64,000 nucleotides of DNA from Betaproteobacteria bacterium. Its GTDB lineage: Bacteria; Pseudomonadota; Gammaproteobacteria; Burkholderiales; Burkholderiaceae_F. Shown here one piece after another: positions 41,936 to 49,708 of this stretch (the stretch's first letter is position 1; every line of letters begins with the position of its first letter). Under the pieces are notes generated by a model that did not search any database, was not told the origin of the DNA, and saw nothing but the letters and a program-made list of their open reading frames with translations. The DNA lies in assembly GCA_016861185.1 (NCBI GenBank), contig BOKW01000006.1:186001-250000 (forward strand), read 5' to 3'. A program made the position numbers and the translations under genes.

Positions 41936-42521
41936 ACTCGCCGCGGCGATCGCGCTCGCCGCACCGCTCGCCGCCGCGGCGGCGCCGCTGCAGCTCGACG
42001 TTCAGCGCGACGGAGACCGCTTCGAGATCCACGCCGCCGTGCGGCTCGCCGCGCCGCCGAAGCTCGTCTGGGACACGCTGACCGACTACGAGCGCCTGCG
42101 CGAATTCATGCCCGGCGTGTCGTCGTCGCGCGTGCTCGAGCGCGACGGCAACCGACTCACCGTCGAGCATCACGGCGAGTTCGATCTGCTGTTCTTCGCG
42201 CGCCCGGTGCGCGTGCGGTTGGCGGTCGAGCACCGCCCGTTCACGACGATCGTCGCGCGCTCGCTGCCGCGGCTCGCCGACGGCAGCGCCTCGACGCTGC
42301 GCGACTTCTCCGGACGCTACGAGCTGGCGGTCGTGCGCGATGGCGAGGTGCGGCTCGCGTACGACGCGCGCTTCGAACTGGCCGAGCCGCTGCCGCCGGT
42401 GATCGGGCCGTTGTTCGGCACGATGGCGATGCGCAGCGCGATCCGCGCCGACTTCGAAGCCCTGATCCGCGAGATCGAGCGCCGGCGGGCGGCGGTGCCG
42501 CGGATCGAGAGGAGCCGATGA
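41871..42521 (+). CDS. Exported SRPBCC/polyketide-cyclase-like protein
   Basis: Protein of 216 residues if it starts at the ATG at 41871, which overlaps nudB. A long basic N-region and the stretch IAELAAAIALAAPLAAAAA form a signal-peptide-like helix. The rest is a START/SRPBCC fold (RLAAPPKLVWDTLTDYERLR, FMPGVSSSRVLERDGNRLTV), the group that includes CoQ-binding and cyclase-like proteins with a hydrophobic ligand tunnel. Ligand unknown. The start is uncertain because no good ribosome site is seen. Its stop overlaps the next gene start (ATGA). Confidence 0.7.
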   Translation: MPPTPASPGPTRRRSGAWPIAELAAAIALAAPLAAAAAPLQLDVQRDGDRFEIHAAVRLAAPPKLVWDTLTDYERLREFMPGVSSSRVLERDGNRLTVEHHGEFDLLFFARPVRVRLAVEHRPFTTIVARSLPRLADGSASTLRDFSGRYELAVVRDGEVRLAYDARFELAEPLPPVIGPLFGTMAMRSAIRADFEALIREIERRRAAVPRIERSR

Positions 42522-43969
42522 ATCGCGCAGCGCGCGCGTTGCTCGCCGCGGCCGCGTTGGCCGCGACGGGCTGCGCCACCGTCGATCCCTACGCGCGCGC
42601 GCCGATCGCGCAGCACCTCGAACGCAGCGACGCCGCGGGCGATTGCGCGCGGCTGTTCCGCGAGGTCGACGCGCGGATCGACGCGCTCGGCGTGCGCGAC
42701 GCGATGGCGCCGCGCGTGTCCGGCTTTCCGTACCTGCGCGTCGACCGCGCGACCGCCGCGCTGCGCGATGAAGCGCTTGCCGCGCGCGCGAGCTTCGGCG
42801 TGTGGAGCGAGCTGATGGCGCGGCTCGACCGGCAGGCGCGCACTGCGGAACTGGCCAATGCCGGCGCTGCCGACCTGCCGCCTGCGGCAGCGCTCGACGC
42901 CTGCCGCTACCAGCTTGCGGTGGCCGACAACGGCCAGATCGCGCGACTCGCGGAAGCGGCGCGCGTGCCCGACGACTATTCGCTGCTGATGCGCGCGCTC
43001 GGGCTGTATCCGCTGACGCGCCTGCCGTTTGTCGCCGGCATCCGCGCCTGGCACGACCGCACGCGAGCCGTCTTCGCCACGCCGCTCGAAGCGCTGCCGG
43101 TCGCGGGCCGTCTCGTCCGCTACGCGCCGGCGGCGCGCATCGAGTCGATGCCTGCGGTCGCGCAGTCCACTGCGTTCGGGCTGCCGCTGGTGTCGGCGGC
43201 GCGGCTCGCCGAACTGGTCCAGCGCAATGCGCCCGTGCTGGAGGTCGATGCCGTCACCGACGACGACCGCATCGGCGCGCTCGTCTGGCGGGCGGGCGAG
43301 CCGCCGCGCGTCGCCGTCGACGTCGGACGGCCGGTCGCGTACGTGCGCATCGCGCACACGCGGATCGCCGGGCGCGTCCACCTTCAGCTCGTCTACACGT
43401 TCTGGTTCCCGGCGCGTCCGCCCGAAAGCGCCTTCGACATCCTCGCCGGCGATCTGGACGGGCTCATCTGGCGAGTGACGCTCGGCGACGACCTCGAGCC
43501 GCTCGTCTACGACTCGATCCATCCCTGCGGCTGTTATCACATGTTCTTCCCGACCGCGCGCGTGCGCGCGCGGCCGCAACCGGAGACGCTCGACGAGGGG
43601 CTGTTCGCGCCGCAGACGGCCGCGGCGCCCGCTGCGGGCGAACGCGTCGCGCTGCGGGTGGCGAACCGGACGCACTACCTGCAGCGCGTGCGCGCCGCCG
43701 TGGACGGCGGTGAAGCGTCGATCTATGCGCTGCGCGACGACGACGAAGTGCGCAGCCTGCCGCTGCCCGACGGCGGCCGCCGCAGCGCGTTCGGCCCCGA
43801 CGGCCTCGTGCCCGGCAGCGAGCGGCCGGAGCGCTTCATCTTCTGGCCGATGGGCATCGCCAGCGCCGGCCAGATGCGCCAGTGGGGCCGCCACGCGACG
43901 GCGTTCGTCGGCCGCCGACACTTTGACGATCCTCTGCTCTTCGACAAGTACTTTGAGGTGGTGAAGTGA
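42518..43969 (+). CDS. Large lipoprotein of unknown function
   Basis: Exported lipoprotein of 483 residues. The lipobox LAATGC places the lipidated Cys at about residue 19. Notable segments are ALGLYPLTRLPFVAGIRAWH (about 168-187), RIAGRVHLQLVYTFWFPARP and SIHPCGCYHMFFPTARVRAR (about 330-349), with a Cys-Gly-Cys-Tyr-His cluster that could bind metal or haem. I do not recognise the family, though it has the look of a conserved proteobacterial protein. Translation is coupled to the preceding SRPBCC gene. GAGAGGAG lies upstream of the ATG. Confidence 0.7.
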   Translation: MNRAARALLAAAALAATGCATVDPYARAPIAQHLERSDAAGDCARLFREVDARIDALGVRDAMAPRVSGFPYLRVDRATAALRDEALAARASFGVWSELMARLDRQARTAELANAGAADLPPAAALDACRYQLAVADNGQIARLAEAARVPDDYSLLMRALGLYPLTRLPFVAGIRAWHDRTRAVFATPLEALPVAGRLVRYAPAARIESMPAVAQSTAFGLPLVSAARLAELVQRNAPVLEVDAVTDDDRIGALVWRAGEPPRVAVDVGRPVAYVRIAHTRIAGRVHLQLVYTFWFPARPPESAFDILAGDLDGLIWRVTLGDDLEPLVYDSIHPCGCYHMFFPTARVRARPQPETLDEGLFAPQTAAAPAAGERVALRVANRTHYLQRVRAAVDGGEASIYALRDDDEVRSLPLPDGGRRSAFGPDGLVPGSERPERFIFWPMGIASAGQMRQWGRHATAFVGRRHFDDPLLFDKYFEVVK

Positions 43970-43979
43970 ATCGGATCGC

Positions 43980-44000
43980 GGATTGCGGATTGCGGATTGC
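43980..44000. repeat. Tandem heptamer GGATTGC x3 with inverted partner downstream
   Basis: Three perfect copies of GGATTGC at 43980-44000. Inverted partners GCAATCC (44104-44110) and TCAATCC (44083-44089) lie about 85-105 bp downstream, so the gap between the lipoprotein gene and the nuclease gene can fold on itself. Confidence 0.7.
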
Positions 44001-44114
44001 GTCGGCGGCCGTCCTGCGACGATCTCACGCAAGACGCCGCATCTGCTCCACGGCAAGTCGTTCGCACGTGGACACCGTACGATCAATCCGCCATCCGCAC
44101 TCCGCAATCCGAGA

Positions 44115-44918
44115 ATGAAGCTGCGCGTCGCCACCTACAACATCCACAAGGGCGTGACCGTGCGCGGGCGGCCGCGCATCCACGACGTGCGGATGGCGTT
44201 GCAGGCGATGAACGCCGACATCGTGTTCCTGCAGGAGGTGCAGGACCGCAACGAGCGGCTGGCGGCGCGCCACGCGGGTTATCCGAAGTCCACGCAGATC
44301 GAGTTCCTGTCCGCGCAGATCTACGAGCACCACGCGTACGGCATGAACGCGGTCTATCCGCACGGCCACCACGGCAACGCGATCCTGTCGCGCCATACGA
44401 TCCGCCAGTTCACCAACCACGACGTGTCGGACCACGCGCTGGAGAAGCGCGGGCTGCTGCACGCGGTCAGCCACTTCGGCAGGCGCGACGTGCATCTGAT
44501 CTGCGTGCACTTCGGACTGTTCAAGCGCAGCCGGCTGCGGCAGGCGAGCTTCCTCATTGACTTCGTCGAGTCGGAGGTCCCCGCGAAGGCGCCGCTGATC
44601 ATCGCCGGCGACTTCAACGACTGGCAGCGCCGCGTGGACACCGAGCTGCGCCGGCGGCTCGGCGTGATCGAGGCGTCGGACGCCGCGGCCGAACCGACGC
44701 TGCTCGACCGTCTGCTGCCCTGGCGCAGCATCGAACGCGCGAACGGCATCGGCAAGGCGCGGCTGGCGCGCACCTACCCGGCGCTTCTGCCCTGGCTGCA
44801 CCTGGACCGCATCTACCTGCGCGGCTTTCGCGTCGGCGCCGTGCACGTGCCGCGCGGCGCAGCGTGGGCGAAGCGCTCCGATCACGTGCCGCTGATCGCC
44901 GAACTGCAGTTCAGGTAA
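44115..44918 (+). CDS. Endonuclease/exonuclease/phosphatase-family protein
   Basis: Metal-dependent phosphoesterase of 267 residues. The EEP motifs are present: RVATYNIHKGV at the N-terminus (Asn ligand), IVFLQEVQDRN (catalytic Glu), IIAGDFNDW (Asp-Asn pair) and KRSDHVPLIAEL (final Asp-His). Relatives cleave DNA, phospholipids or inositol phosphates. The gene lies 11 bp upstream of the cardiolipin synthase gene, an arrangement conserved in betaproteobacteria, so a phospholipid-related role is possible. The ATG at 44115 is chosen since the EEP fold begins at residue 2. Confidence 0.88.
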   Translation: MKLRVATYNIHKGVTVRGRPRIHDVRMALQAMNADIVFLQEVQDRNERLAARHAGYPKSTQIEFLSAQIYEHHAYGMNAVYPHGHHGNAILSRHTIRQFTNHDVSDHALEKRGLLHAVSHFGRRDVHLICVHFGLFKRSRLRQASFLIDFVESEVPAKAPLIIAGDFNDWQRRVDTELRRRLGVIEASDAAAEPTLLDRLLPWRSIERANGIGKARLARTYPALLPWLHLDRIYLRGFRVGAVHVPRGAAWAKRSDHVPLIAELQFR

Positions 44919-44929
44919 GAATCCGTTCC

Positions 44930-46162
44930 ATGTCCGCGCGCCCGCCGCAGTCGCGCCCCGCCGCGCGACGCTTCGAGCTGTCGCTGCGTCCGGTCGTCCA
45001 CGCCGGCAACCGCGTGCGGCTGCTCGTCAACGGCGAGCAGTACTTCCCGCAGCTTCTTGCGGCGATCGAGGCGGCGCGCCGCTCGATCCACATCGAGACC
45101 TACATCTTCGCCGACGACAACATCGGCAAGCGCGTCGTGTTCGCGCTCGCCGCCGCCGCCAGCCGCGGCGTGCAGGTGCATCTGATCATCGACGGCTACG
45201 GCGGCGGCGAACACGCACGCCGGCTCGTGCACGAACTCGGCGCGCAGGGCGCGGAGGTGCGCATCTACCGGCCGGAGCGCTGGTGGCGGCTGGAGCGGCG
45301 GCTGCTCAGACGGCTGCACCGCAAGATCGCGGTGATCGACGACGCGATCGCCTTCGTGGGCGGCATCAACATCATCGACGACCACAACCATCCGGGCGGC
45401 GAGCGCGGGCGGCTGGGCCCGCGCTTCGACTTCGCGGTCGCCTGCGAAGGTCCGATCGTCGCCGCGATCGCGCTCGCGGCCAAGCGACTGTGGTGGACCT
45501 TGTCCTTCGTCGATCCGACCGAGCGGGCGGGACCGCTGCCGCAGCTCGCCGGACAGCCGCGCACGCCTTACTTCGCCGACGGCGTACGCGCGAGCCTGCT
45601 GCTGCGCGACAACCTGCGCCATCGCCGCACGATCGAGCGCGCTTATCTCGACGCGATCGCCGGCGCGCGACACGACATCCTGATCGCCTGCGCGTACTTC
45701 CTGCCCGGCAGGCGCTTCCGTGCGGCGCTGCTCGACGCGACGAGGCGCGGCGTGCGCGTGCGGCTGCTTCTGCAGGGGCGCGTCGAGTACTCGCTGCAGC
45801 ACCACGCGCAGCGGGCGCTGTATCACCAGCTCTTCGCCGCCGGCATCGAGATCTACGAGTACGTGCCGAGCTACCTGCATGCGAAGGTCGCGGTGATCGA
45901 CGGCTTCTGGTCGACGGTCGGATCGAGCAACATCGATCCGTATTCGCTCCTGCTCGCGCGCGAGGCCAACGTCGTCGTCTACGACGCCGGCTTCGGCGCC
46001 GAACTGCAGGCGGTGCTCGAGCGCGCGATCGAGCACGACGCCTACCTGCTGCGGGCCGAGGATTACGCGCGCCGTTCGTGGCTGGAGCAGTTGCGCGACT
46101 GGTTCGCCTACCGCGTCGTGCGGCTCGCGACCGTCGTGCTGGCGCGGGCGAGGGACTATTGA
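44930..46162 (+). CDS. clsB: Cardiolipin synthase B (phospholipase D family)
   Basis: Membrane-associated enzyme of 410 residues making cardiolipin from phosphatidylglycerol. Two HKD motifs are complete: HRKIAVID at 130-137 followed by GGIN, and HAKVAVID at 317-324 followed by GSSNIDP. The N-terminus lacks the two TM helices of ClsA, which fits ClsB. It follows the EEP gene by 11 bp on the same strand and is probably co-transcribed with it. Candidate start at 44930, where MSARPPQSRP begins; the ribosome site is weak. Confidence 0.9.
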   Translation: MSARPPQSRPAARRFELSLRPVVHAGNRVRLLVNGEQYFPQLLAAIEAARRSIHIETYIFADDNIGKRVVFALAAAASRGVQVHLIIDGYGGGEHARRLVHELGAQGAEVRIYRPERWWRLERRLLRRLHRKIAVIDDAIAFVGGINIIDDHNHPGGERGRLGPRFDFAVACEGPIVAAIALAAKRLWWTLSFVDPTERAGPLPQLAGQPRTPYFADGVRASLLLRDNLRHRRTIERAYLDAIAGARHDILIACAYFLPGRRFRAALLDATRRGVRVRLLLQGRVEYSLQHHAQRALYHQLFAAGIEIYEYVPSYLHAKVAVIDGFWSTVGSSNIDPYSLLLAREANVVVYDAGFGAELQAVLERAIEHDAYLLRAEDYARRSWLEQLRDWFAYRVVRLATVVLARARDY

Positions 46163-46218
46163 GCCGCGCGTCGGATCTCCGGTGTCGGGCGTCGCGCGCC
46201 GACTGCCGACCGACGGCG

Positions 46219-47073
46219 ATGAGAGCGCGCGCCGACGCCGGCGGCCGGCGACGGTGGCTCGCCGCATGCGCGGCGTGCGTGGGGCTGCTGCCGGCCGCTG
46301 CCGACGCGGAAGAGCTGCCGCTGTGGGAGATCGGGCTCGGCGTAGCCGGGTTGTATCTGCCGGACTATCGGGGGGCGGATCAGGCGCGCGGCTACGCTTT
46401 GCCGTTCCCCGTCGTGTTCTACCGCGGCGAACGCGTGCGCGCCGACCGCGACGGTCTGCGCGGGCGCCTGTTCGACAGCGACCGGATCGAACTCGATCTG
46501 AGCCTCGGCGGTGCGCTGCCGGTGCGGTCCGAGCGCAGCGACGCGCGACGCGGCATGCCCGCGCTCGATCCGGTGCTGGAACTCGGACCTTCGCTCGTCG
46601 TCAGGCTCGCGCGCAGCGAGGACCGCCGGCGCGCGGTCGAGCTGCGGCTGCCCGTGCGCGCGGCCTACGCGGTCGACGGCGGCGGACTGCGCGGCGTCGG
46701 CGCCGTTTTCGCGCCGCAGCTTCGCGCGTCCTGGCGCGAAGCCGCTTGGGGCTGGAGTGTGGGCGCGTCGACCGGACCGATGTACGCGTCGCGCGCCTTC
46801 CACCAGTACGTCTACGGCGTCGAACCCGCCTACGCCACGCCCGACAGGCCCGCCTACCGCGCGCGCGGCGGTTACGCCGGCGCGCACTTCACCTTGACCG
46901 CGGATCGGCGCCGCGGCGCCCTGCGCCTGTTCGCTTTCGTCCGCACCGAGGCGCTGTCCGGGGCGGTGTACGCAGCGAGTCCGCTCGTACGGCGCAGCAC
47001 CCACGTGCTCGCCGGTTTCGGCGTCGGCGCAGTGCTGGCCGAATCGTCGCGGCGCGTGCCCGCCGCCGACTGA
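46219..47073 (+). CDS. MipA/OmpV-family outer-membrane protein
   Basis: Protein of 284 residues with a basic N-terminus, hydrophobic stretch WLAACAACVGLLPAAADA (about 13-30) acting as signal peptide, then an outer-membrane beta-barrel pattern typical of MipA/OmpV: LWEIGLGVAGLYLPDYRGAD near the mature N-terminus and alternating amphipathic strands up to a final HVLAGFGVGAVLAES. Family members scaffold murein enzymes or act as porins. Start at ATG 46219 chosen by the signal peptide. It lies 56 bp after clsB. Confidence 0.8.
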   Translation: MRARADAGGRRRWLAACAACVGLLPAAADAEELPLWEIGLGVAGLYLPDYRGADQARGYALPFPVVFYRGERVRADRDGLRGRLFDSDRIELDLSLGGALPVRSERSDARRGMPALDPVLELGPSLVVRLARSEDRRRAVELRLPVRAAYAVDGGGLRGVGAVFAPQLRASWREAAWGWSVGASTGPMYASRAFHQYVYGVEPAYATPDRPAYRARGGYAGAHFTLTADRRRGALRLFAFVRTEALSGAVYAASPLVRRSTHVLAGFGVGAVLAESSRRVPAAD

Positions 47074-47222
47074 GTCCGTCCCGCGCACCGCGGCGCATCC
47101 CAAGGCTGCGTTACCGCGTCGGCGCGAAGCCGGCGTGCGCGCGGGGCGCGCGGGAATACACTGCCCGTCCGCGCTGTTTGCGGTTCGGTCCGGCGAGGAC
47201 GATCAACCCAAGGAGACGAACG

Positions 47223-47468
47223 ATGAAGACGAAACTTGCGTTTGCCGCGGCTGCCCTGGCTTTTGCGTCGGCCGCGCTGGGCTCTCAGTGCCCGGCCGAC
47301 ATGAAGAAGATCGACGAGGCGATGGCCAAGAACCCGAAGCTCACCGCCGAGCAGACGGCCGAGGTGAAGAAGTACCGCGCCGACGGCGAGGCGCTGCACA
47401 AGGCCGGCAAGCACAAGGAGTCGGTCGACACGCTGGCCAAGGCGATGAAGATCCTCGGTGTCAAGTGA
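47223..47468 (+). CDS. Small secreted protein, 81 residues
   Basis: The N-terminus MKTKLAFAAAALAFASAALG is a clear signal peptide. The mature part of about 60 residues is lysine-rich and helical (MKKIDEAMAKNPKLTAEQTA, VDTLAKAMKILGVK), with one Cys just after the cleavage site. The tail resembles half of a tetratricopeptide. Related small exported proteins are common in betaproteobacteria but have no assigned function. A GGAG ribosome site precedes the ATG and a strong terminator follows, so it is a single-gene unit. Confidence 0.8.
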   Translation: MKTKLAFAAAALAFASAALGSQCPADMKKIDEAMAKNPKLTAEQTAEVKKYRADGEALHKAGKHKESVDTLAKAMKILGVK

Positions 47469-47488
47469 TCGCCGCAGCGCGATCGGAA

Positions 47489-47515
47489 AAGCCGCCCGCC
47501 GGGCGGCTTTTTTTT
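47489..47515 (+). terminator. Intrinsic terminator after the small secreted protein
   Basis: Perfect 9-bp stem AAGCCGCCC/GGGCGGCTT with loop GCC, followed by six T. It lies 20 bp after the stop codon. Confidence 0.92.
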
Positions 47516-47622
47516 GGCCTGCGAGTCGTCTGCCGCGCCGATTCGGCTTTGCGCACGCCGCCGGCGCGGCGCACACTGCGCGTTTAAGCGGCAGCGCCCG
47601 TTCTGCGGGCCAAGGAGCAACG

Positions 47623-48114
47623 ATGGTCGGCGAATCCCTCCATGCCAGTTGTCTGCGGATCGCGCAGCACCTGGCCGACGGCTATGCGCGCAGCGGCGGC
47701 GCACCGTGCACGTTCAGCATCGTCGGCGCGGGCGACCTCGTTCGCACGCCGCGCCAGACGATCAATTGCACGCTCTACGCGTACCGCTTCGCGCAGAACC
47801 AGAACCTGCGCAGCGCGCGTCCGCGCGATCTGCGGCCGCGGGCGAGCGGCGACGCGCCGCCGGCGGTGCTCGATGTCCATCTGCTGCTGACCGCGTGGGC
47901 CGAGCGCGCGGAAGACGAGTTGGCGGTGCTCGGTTGGGTCGCACGCGAACTGAACGGCGCGCCGCGCATCGAGTACCCGACGCCGGGCGGCCCCGCCATG
48001 GCCGACGTCGTCGCCGACGAACTGTCGATCGGCGATCTTGCCGCGCTGTGGCGCGCGCTGGCGCTGCCGCTGCGCCCCTCGTTGACCTACGTCGTGCGCC
48101 AGATCGCCTTGTGA
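47623..48114 (+). CDS. Orphan Pvc16/DUF4255-family protein
   Basis: Protein of 163 residues resembling the DUF4255/Pvc16 N-terminal domain, the sheath-terminator or cap component of contractile injection systems. Supporting segments are TINCTLYAYRFAQNQNLRSA (about 46-65), the VLDVHLLLTAWAERAEDELA stretch followed by VLGWVARELNG, and the end LAALWRALALPLRPSLTYVV. The AAGGAG site precedes the ATG. No sheath, tube, baseplate or AAA genes are near, so it is an orphan; it may serve a system elsewhere or have another role. Assignment is by pattern recall and should be confirmed by profile search. Confidence 0.6.
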   Translation: MVGESLHASCLRIAQHLADGYARSGGAPCTFSIVGAGDLVRTPRQTINCTLYAYRFAQNQNLRSARPRDLRPRASGDAPPAVLDVHLLLTAWAERAEDELAVLGWVARELNGAPRIEYPTPGGPAMADVVADELSIGDLAALWRALALPLRPSLTYVVRQIAL

Positions 48115-48124
48115 CGCCCCGCCA

Positions 48125-48172
48125 GCTACAAGATATGGGATTCCTGACCGCACTTCTTCAATATCTTGTAGC
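48125..48172. repeat. Perfect 12-bp inverted repeat GCTACAAGATAT / ATATCTTGTAGC
   Basis: Arms at 48125-48136 and 48161-48172, spacer 24 bp, 10 bp after the DUF4255 stop. There is no T-run, and the arms are AT-richer than the surroundings. It could be a regulator binding pair or a hairpin ending the upstream transcript. Confidence 0.75.
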
Positions 48173-48213
48173 GCGATCGACCGGTGCAAACCGAAGCGCG
48201 CTCTGAACAAGCC

Positions 48214-48277
48214 GCGTTTTCCCTCTGAGGAACGTTGTTCCATCGCAAGTTTTTCTGCGTTTTCCCTCTGAAAACGC
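48214..48277. promoter_or_regulatory. Direct repeats GCGTTTTCCCTCTGA upstream of the SWIB gene
   Basis: The 15-mer occurs at 48214-48228 and again at 48257-48271, 43 bp apart (about four helical turns). The second copy continues into AAAACGC so that GCGTTTT-CCCTCTG-AAAACGC (48257-48277) is also an inverted repeat. It abuts the -35 box of the promoter candidate, as expected for a regulator or nucleoid-protein site. Confidence 0.6.
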
Positions 48278-48305
48278 TTGATTCCCGACGCGTTTCGCTT
48301 AGTAT
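48278..48305 (+). promoter_or_regulatory. Sigma70-type promoter candidate of the SWIB gene
   Basis: TTGATT (48278-48283) and TAGTAT (48300-48305) separated by 16 bp, the best sigma70-like pair in this low-GC gap. It would give a leader of about 80 nt before the ATG at 48392. Confidence 0.5.
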
Positions 48306-48391
48306 CCGGCTCACGCAACGAGAGCGCTCTTCATGCACTTCGAGTCGAGAACGCTGTCGCTGTGATTCGCCAACTCAATCAGGAGATCGAC

Positions 48392-48775
48392 ATGGCAACG
48401 AAGAAAGCGAAGAAGGCGGCCAAGAAGGCCCCGGCCAAGAAGGCCAAAAAAGCGGCGCCGAAGAAGGCCGCCAAGAAGGTCGCCAAGAAGGCAGTCAAGA
48501 AAGTCGCGAAGAAGAAGGTCGCACGCAAGCCGAACGCGGCGTTCATGAAGCCGATGACGCCGACCGGCCCGCTGGCCGCGATCATCGGCGCCAGCCCGAT
48601 GCCGCGCACCGAGGTGACGAGCAAGATCTGGGCGTACATCAAGAAGAACAAGCTGCAGGACGCCGTCAACAAGCGGATGATCAACGCGGACGAGAAGCTG
48701 CGCGCGCTGTTCGGCAAGGCACAGGCGTCGATGTTCGAGCTGACCAAGTACGTCAGCAAGCACCTGAAGCCGTAA
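48392..48775 (+). CDS. SWIB-domain nucleoid protein with histone H1-like tail
   Basis: Protein of 127 residues. Residues 2-50 are a Lys/Ala/Pro tail with repeated KKAAKK and KKVAKK units, like eukaryotic H1 and bacterial HC1/BpH-type proteins, and should bind DNA without sequence preference. Residues about 52-127 are a SWIB/MDM2 domain (TEVTSKIWAYIKKNKLQDAV, then NADEKLRALFGKAQASMFEL). Such fusions occur in Chlamydia and betaproteobacteria. AGGAG lies 6 bp before the ATG at 48392. Strong repeats and a promoter lie upstream and a terminator follows, consistent with high, separate expression. Confidence 0.88.
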   Translation: MATKKAKKAAKKAPAKKAKKAAPKKAAKKVAKKAVKKVAKKKVARKPNAAFMKPMTPTGPLAAIIGASPMPRTEVTSKIWAYIKKNKLQDAVNKRMINADEKLRALFGKAQASMFELTKYVSKHLKP

Positions 48776-48805
48776 GCGCCGCGCGCCGAAGCGCATCAGG
48801 TGAGA

Positions 48806-48830
48806 GGGCCCGGGCGACCGGGCCCTTTTT
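48806..48830. terminator. Terminator shared by the SWIB and PRPP-synthetase-like genes
   Basis: Perfect 8-bp stem GGGCCCGG/CCGGGCCC with loop GCGA and a TTTTT run on the plus strand; the stop codon of the convergent gene begins right at its end. Confidence 0.9.
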
Positions 48831-49708
48831 CATTCGGCGCCGAGCCCGCGCAGCGCTGCGGCGATCGTCGGTGCCAGTCCGACCCGGTTCGACGGATGCG
48901 CGATCGAATCCGTGCTCCAGATCTCGCGTACGCCGGCGGCGGCGAGTGCAGCGAGCGCGTCGCCGACGAACAGCGCGTGCGTCACCGCGACGTCGACCCG
49001 CGCCGCCCCGGCCGCGTACGCCGCCTGCGCCGCGCGCGCGAAGGTCCGGCCGGTGCTGGCGACGTCGTCGACGAGCACGACGTGGCGGCCGCGCAACTCG
49101 ACGGCCGGCAGCTCGATCTGGACCTGGTGGTCGCCGTGGCGCGTCTTGCGGCCGACCGCGTGCTCGAAGCCGCCCGCGGCGGCGGCCTGCGCGACCCACT
49201 GATGTGATTCGCCGTCGGGGCCGACCAGCAGCGGTCGCAAACCCTGCTGCGCGACAAAACGGCCGATCAGCGGCGCAGCGGAAAGCGCGATGACGCGGCG
49301 CGCGGGGACCGCCTGCACCAGGGTTTCGGTGCGGTGCAGGTGCGGGTCGACGGTGATGACCGCGTCGAACAGTCCCGCCAGAAAGCGGCCGACGATCCGC
49401 TGGCTCACGGCTTCGCCCGGCGCGAACGCCATGTCCTGGCGCATGTAGGCGAGATACGGCGCGACCAGCGTCAGGTGGCGCGCGCCGAGCGTGCGTGCGG
49501 TTTCCGCCGCGAGCAGCAGCTCGACGAGCTTCTCGTTCGGATGATCGAGCGTGCGCAGCAGGACCACGCGTTCGGGCAACCGCTCCGGCAGCGTCAGCTT
49601 CAATTCGCCGTCGGGGAAGCGATGCCGCGCGATCGCGGCGAGCTCGAGCGCGGCCGCCGCGCCAAGCAATCGCGCGAAGCCGGATTCATCGTCGAACGCG
49701 AGCAGCAT
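48830..49708 (-). CDS. Ribose-phosphate pyrophosphokinase-like protein (PRPP synthetase homologue)
   Basis: Protein of 292 residues in the PRPP synthetase/PRT fold, slightly shorter than housekeeping Prs (about 315). The PRPP loop is VLVDDVASTGRTFARAAQAA (about 211-230), the pyrophosphate-side histidine region is VDPHLHR, and the catalytic-flap segment RKTRHGDHQVQI lies near 187-198. The N-terminal [15 protein letters not shown] differs from Prs. It would transfer diphosphate from ATP to ribose 5-phosphate or a related sugar phosphate. Third gene of the ribose operon; its ATG overlaps the phosphorylase stop (TGATG). The housekeeping prs should be elsewhere, so this is probably a salvage paralogue. 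Confidence 0.85.
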   Translation of the reverse strand: MLLAFDDESGFARLLGAAAALELAAIARHRFPDGELKLTLPERLPERVVLLRTLDHPNEKLVELLLAAETARTLGARHLTLVAPYLAYMRQDMAFAPGEAVSQRIVGRFLAGLFDAVITVDPHLHRTETLVQAVPARRVIALSAAPLIGRFVAQQGLRPLLVGPDGESHQWVAQAAAAGGFEHAVGRKTRHGDHQVQIELPAVELRGRHVVLVDDVASTGRTFARAAQAAYAAGAARVDVAVTHALFVGDALAALAAAGVREIWSTDSIAHPSNRVGLAPTIAAALRGLGAE

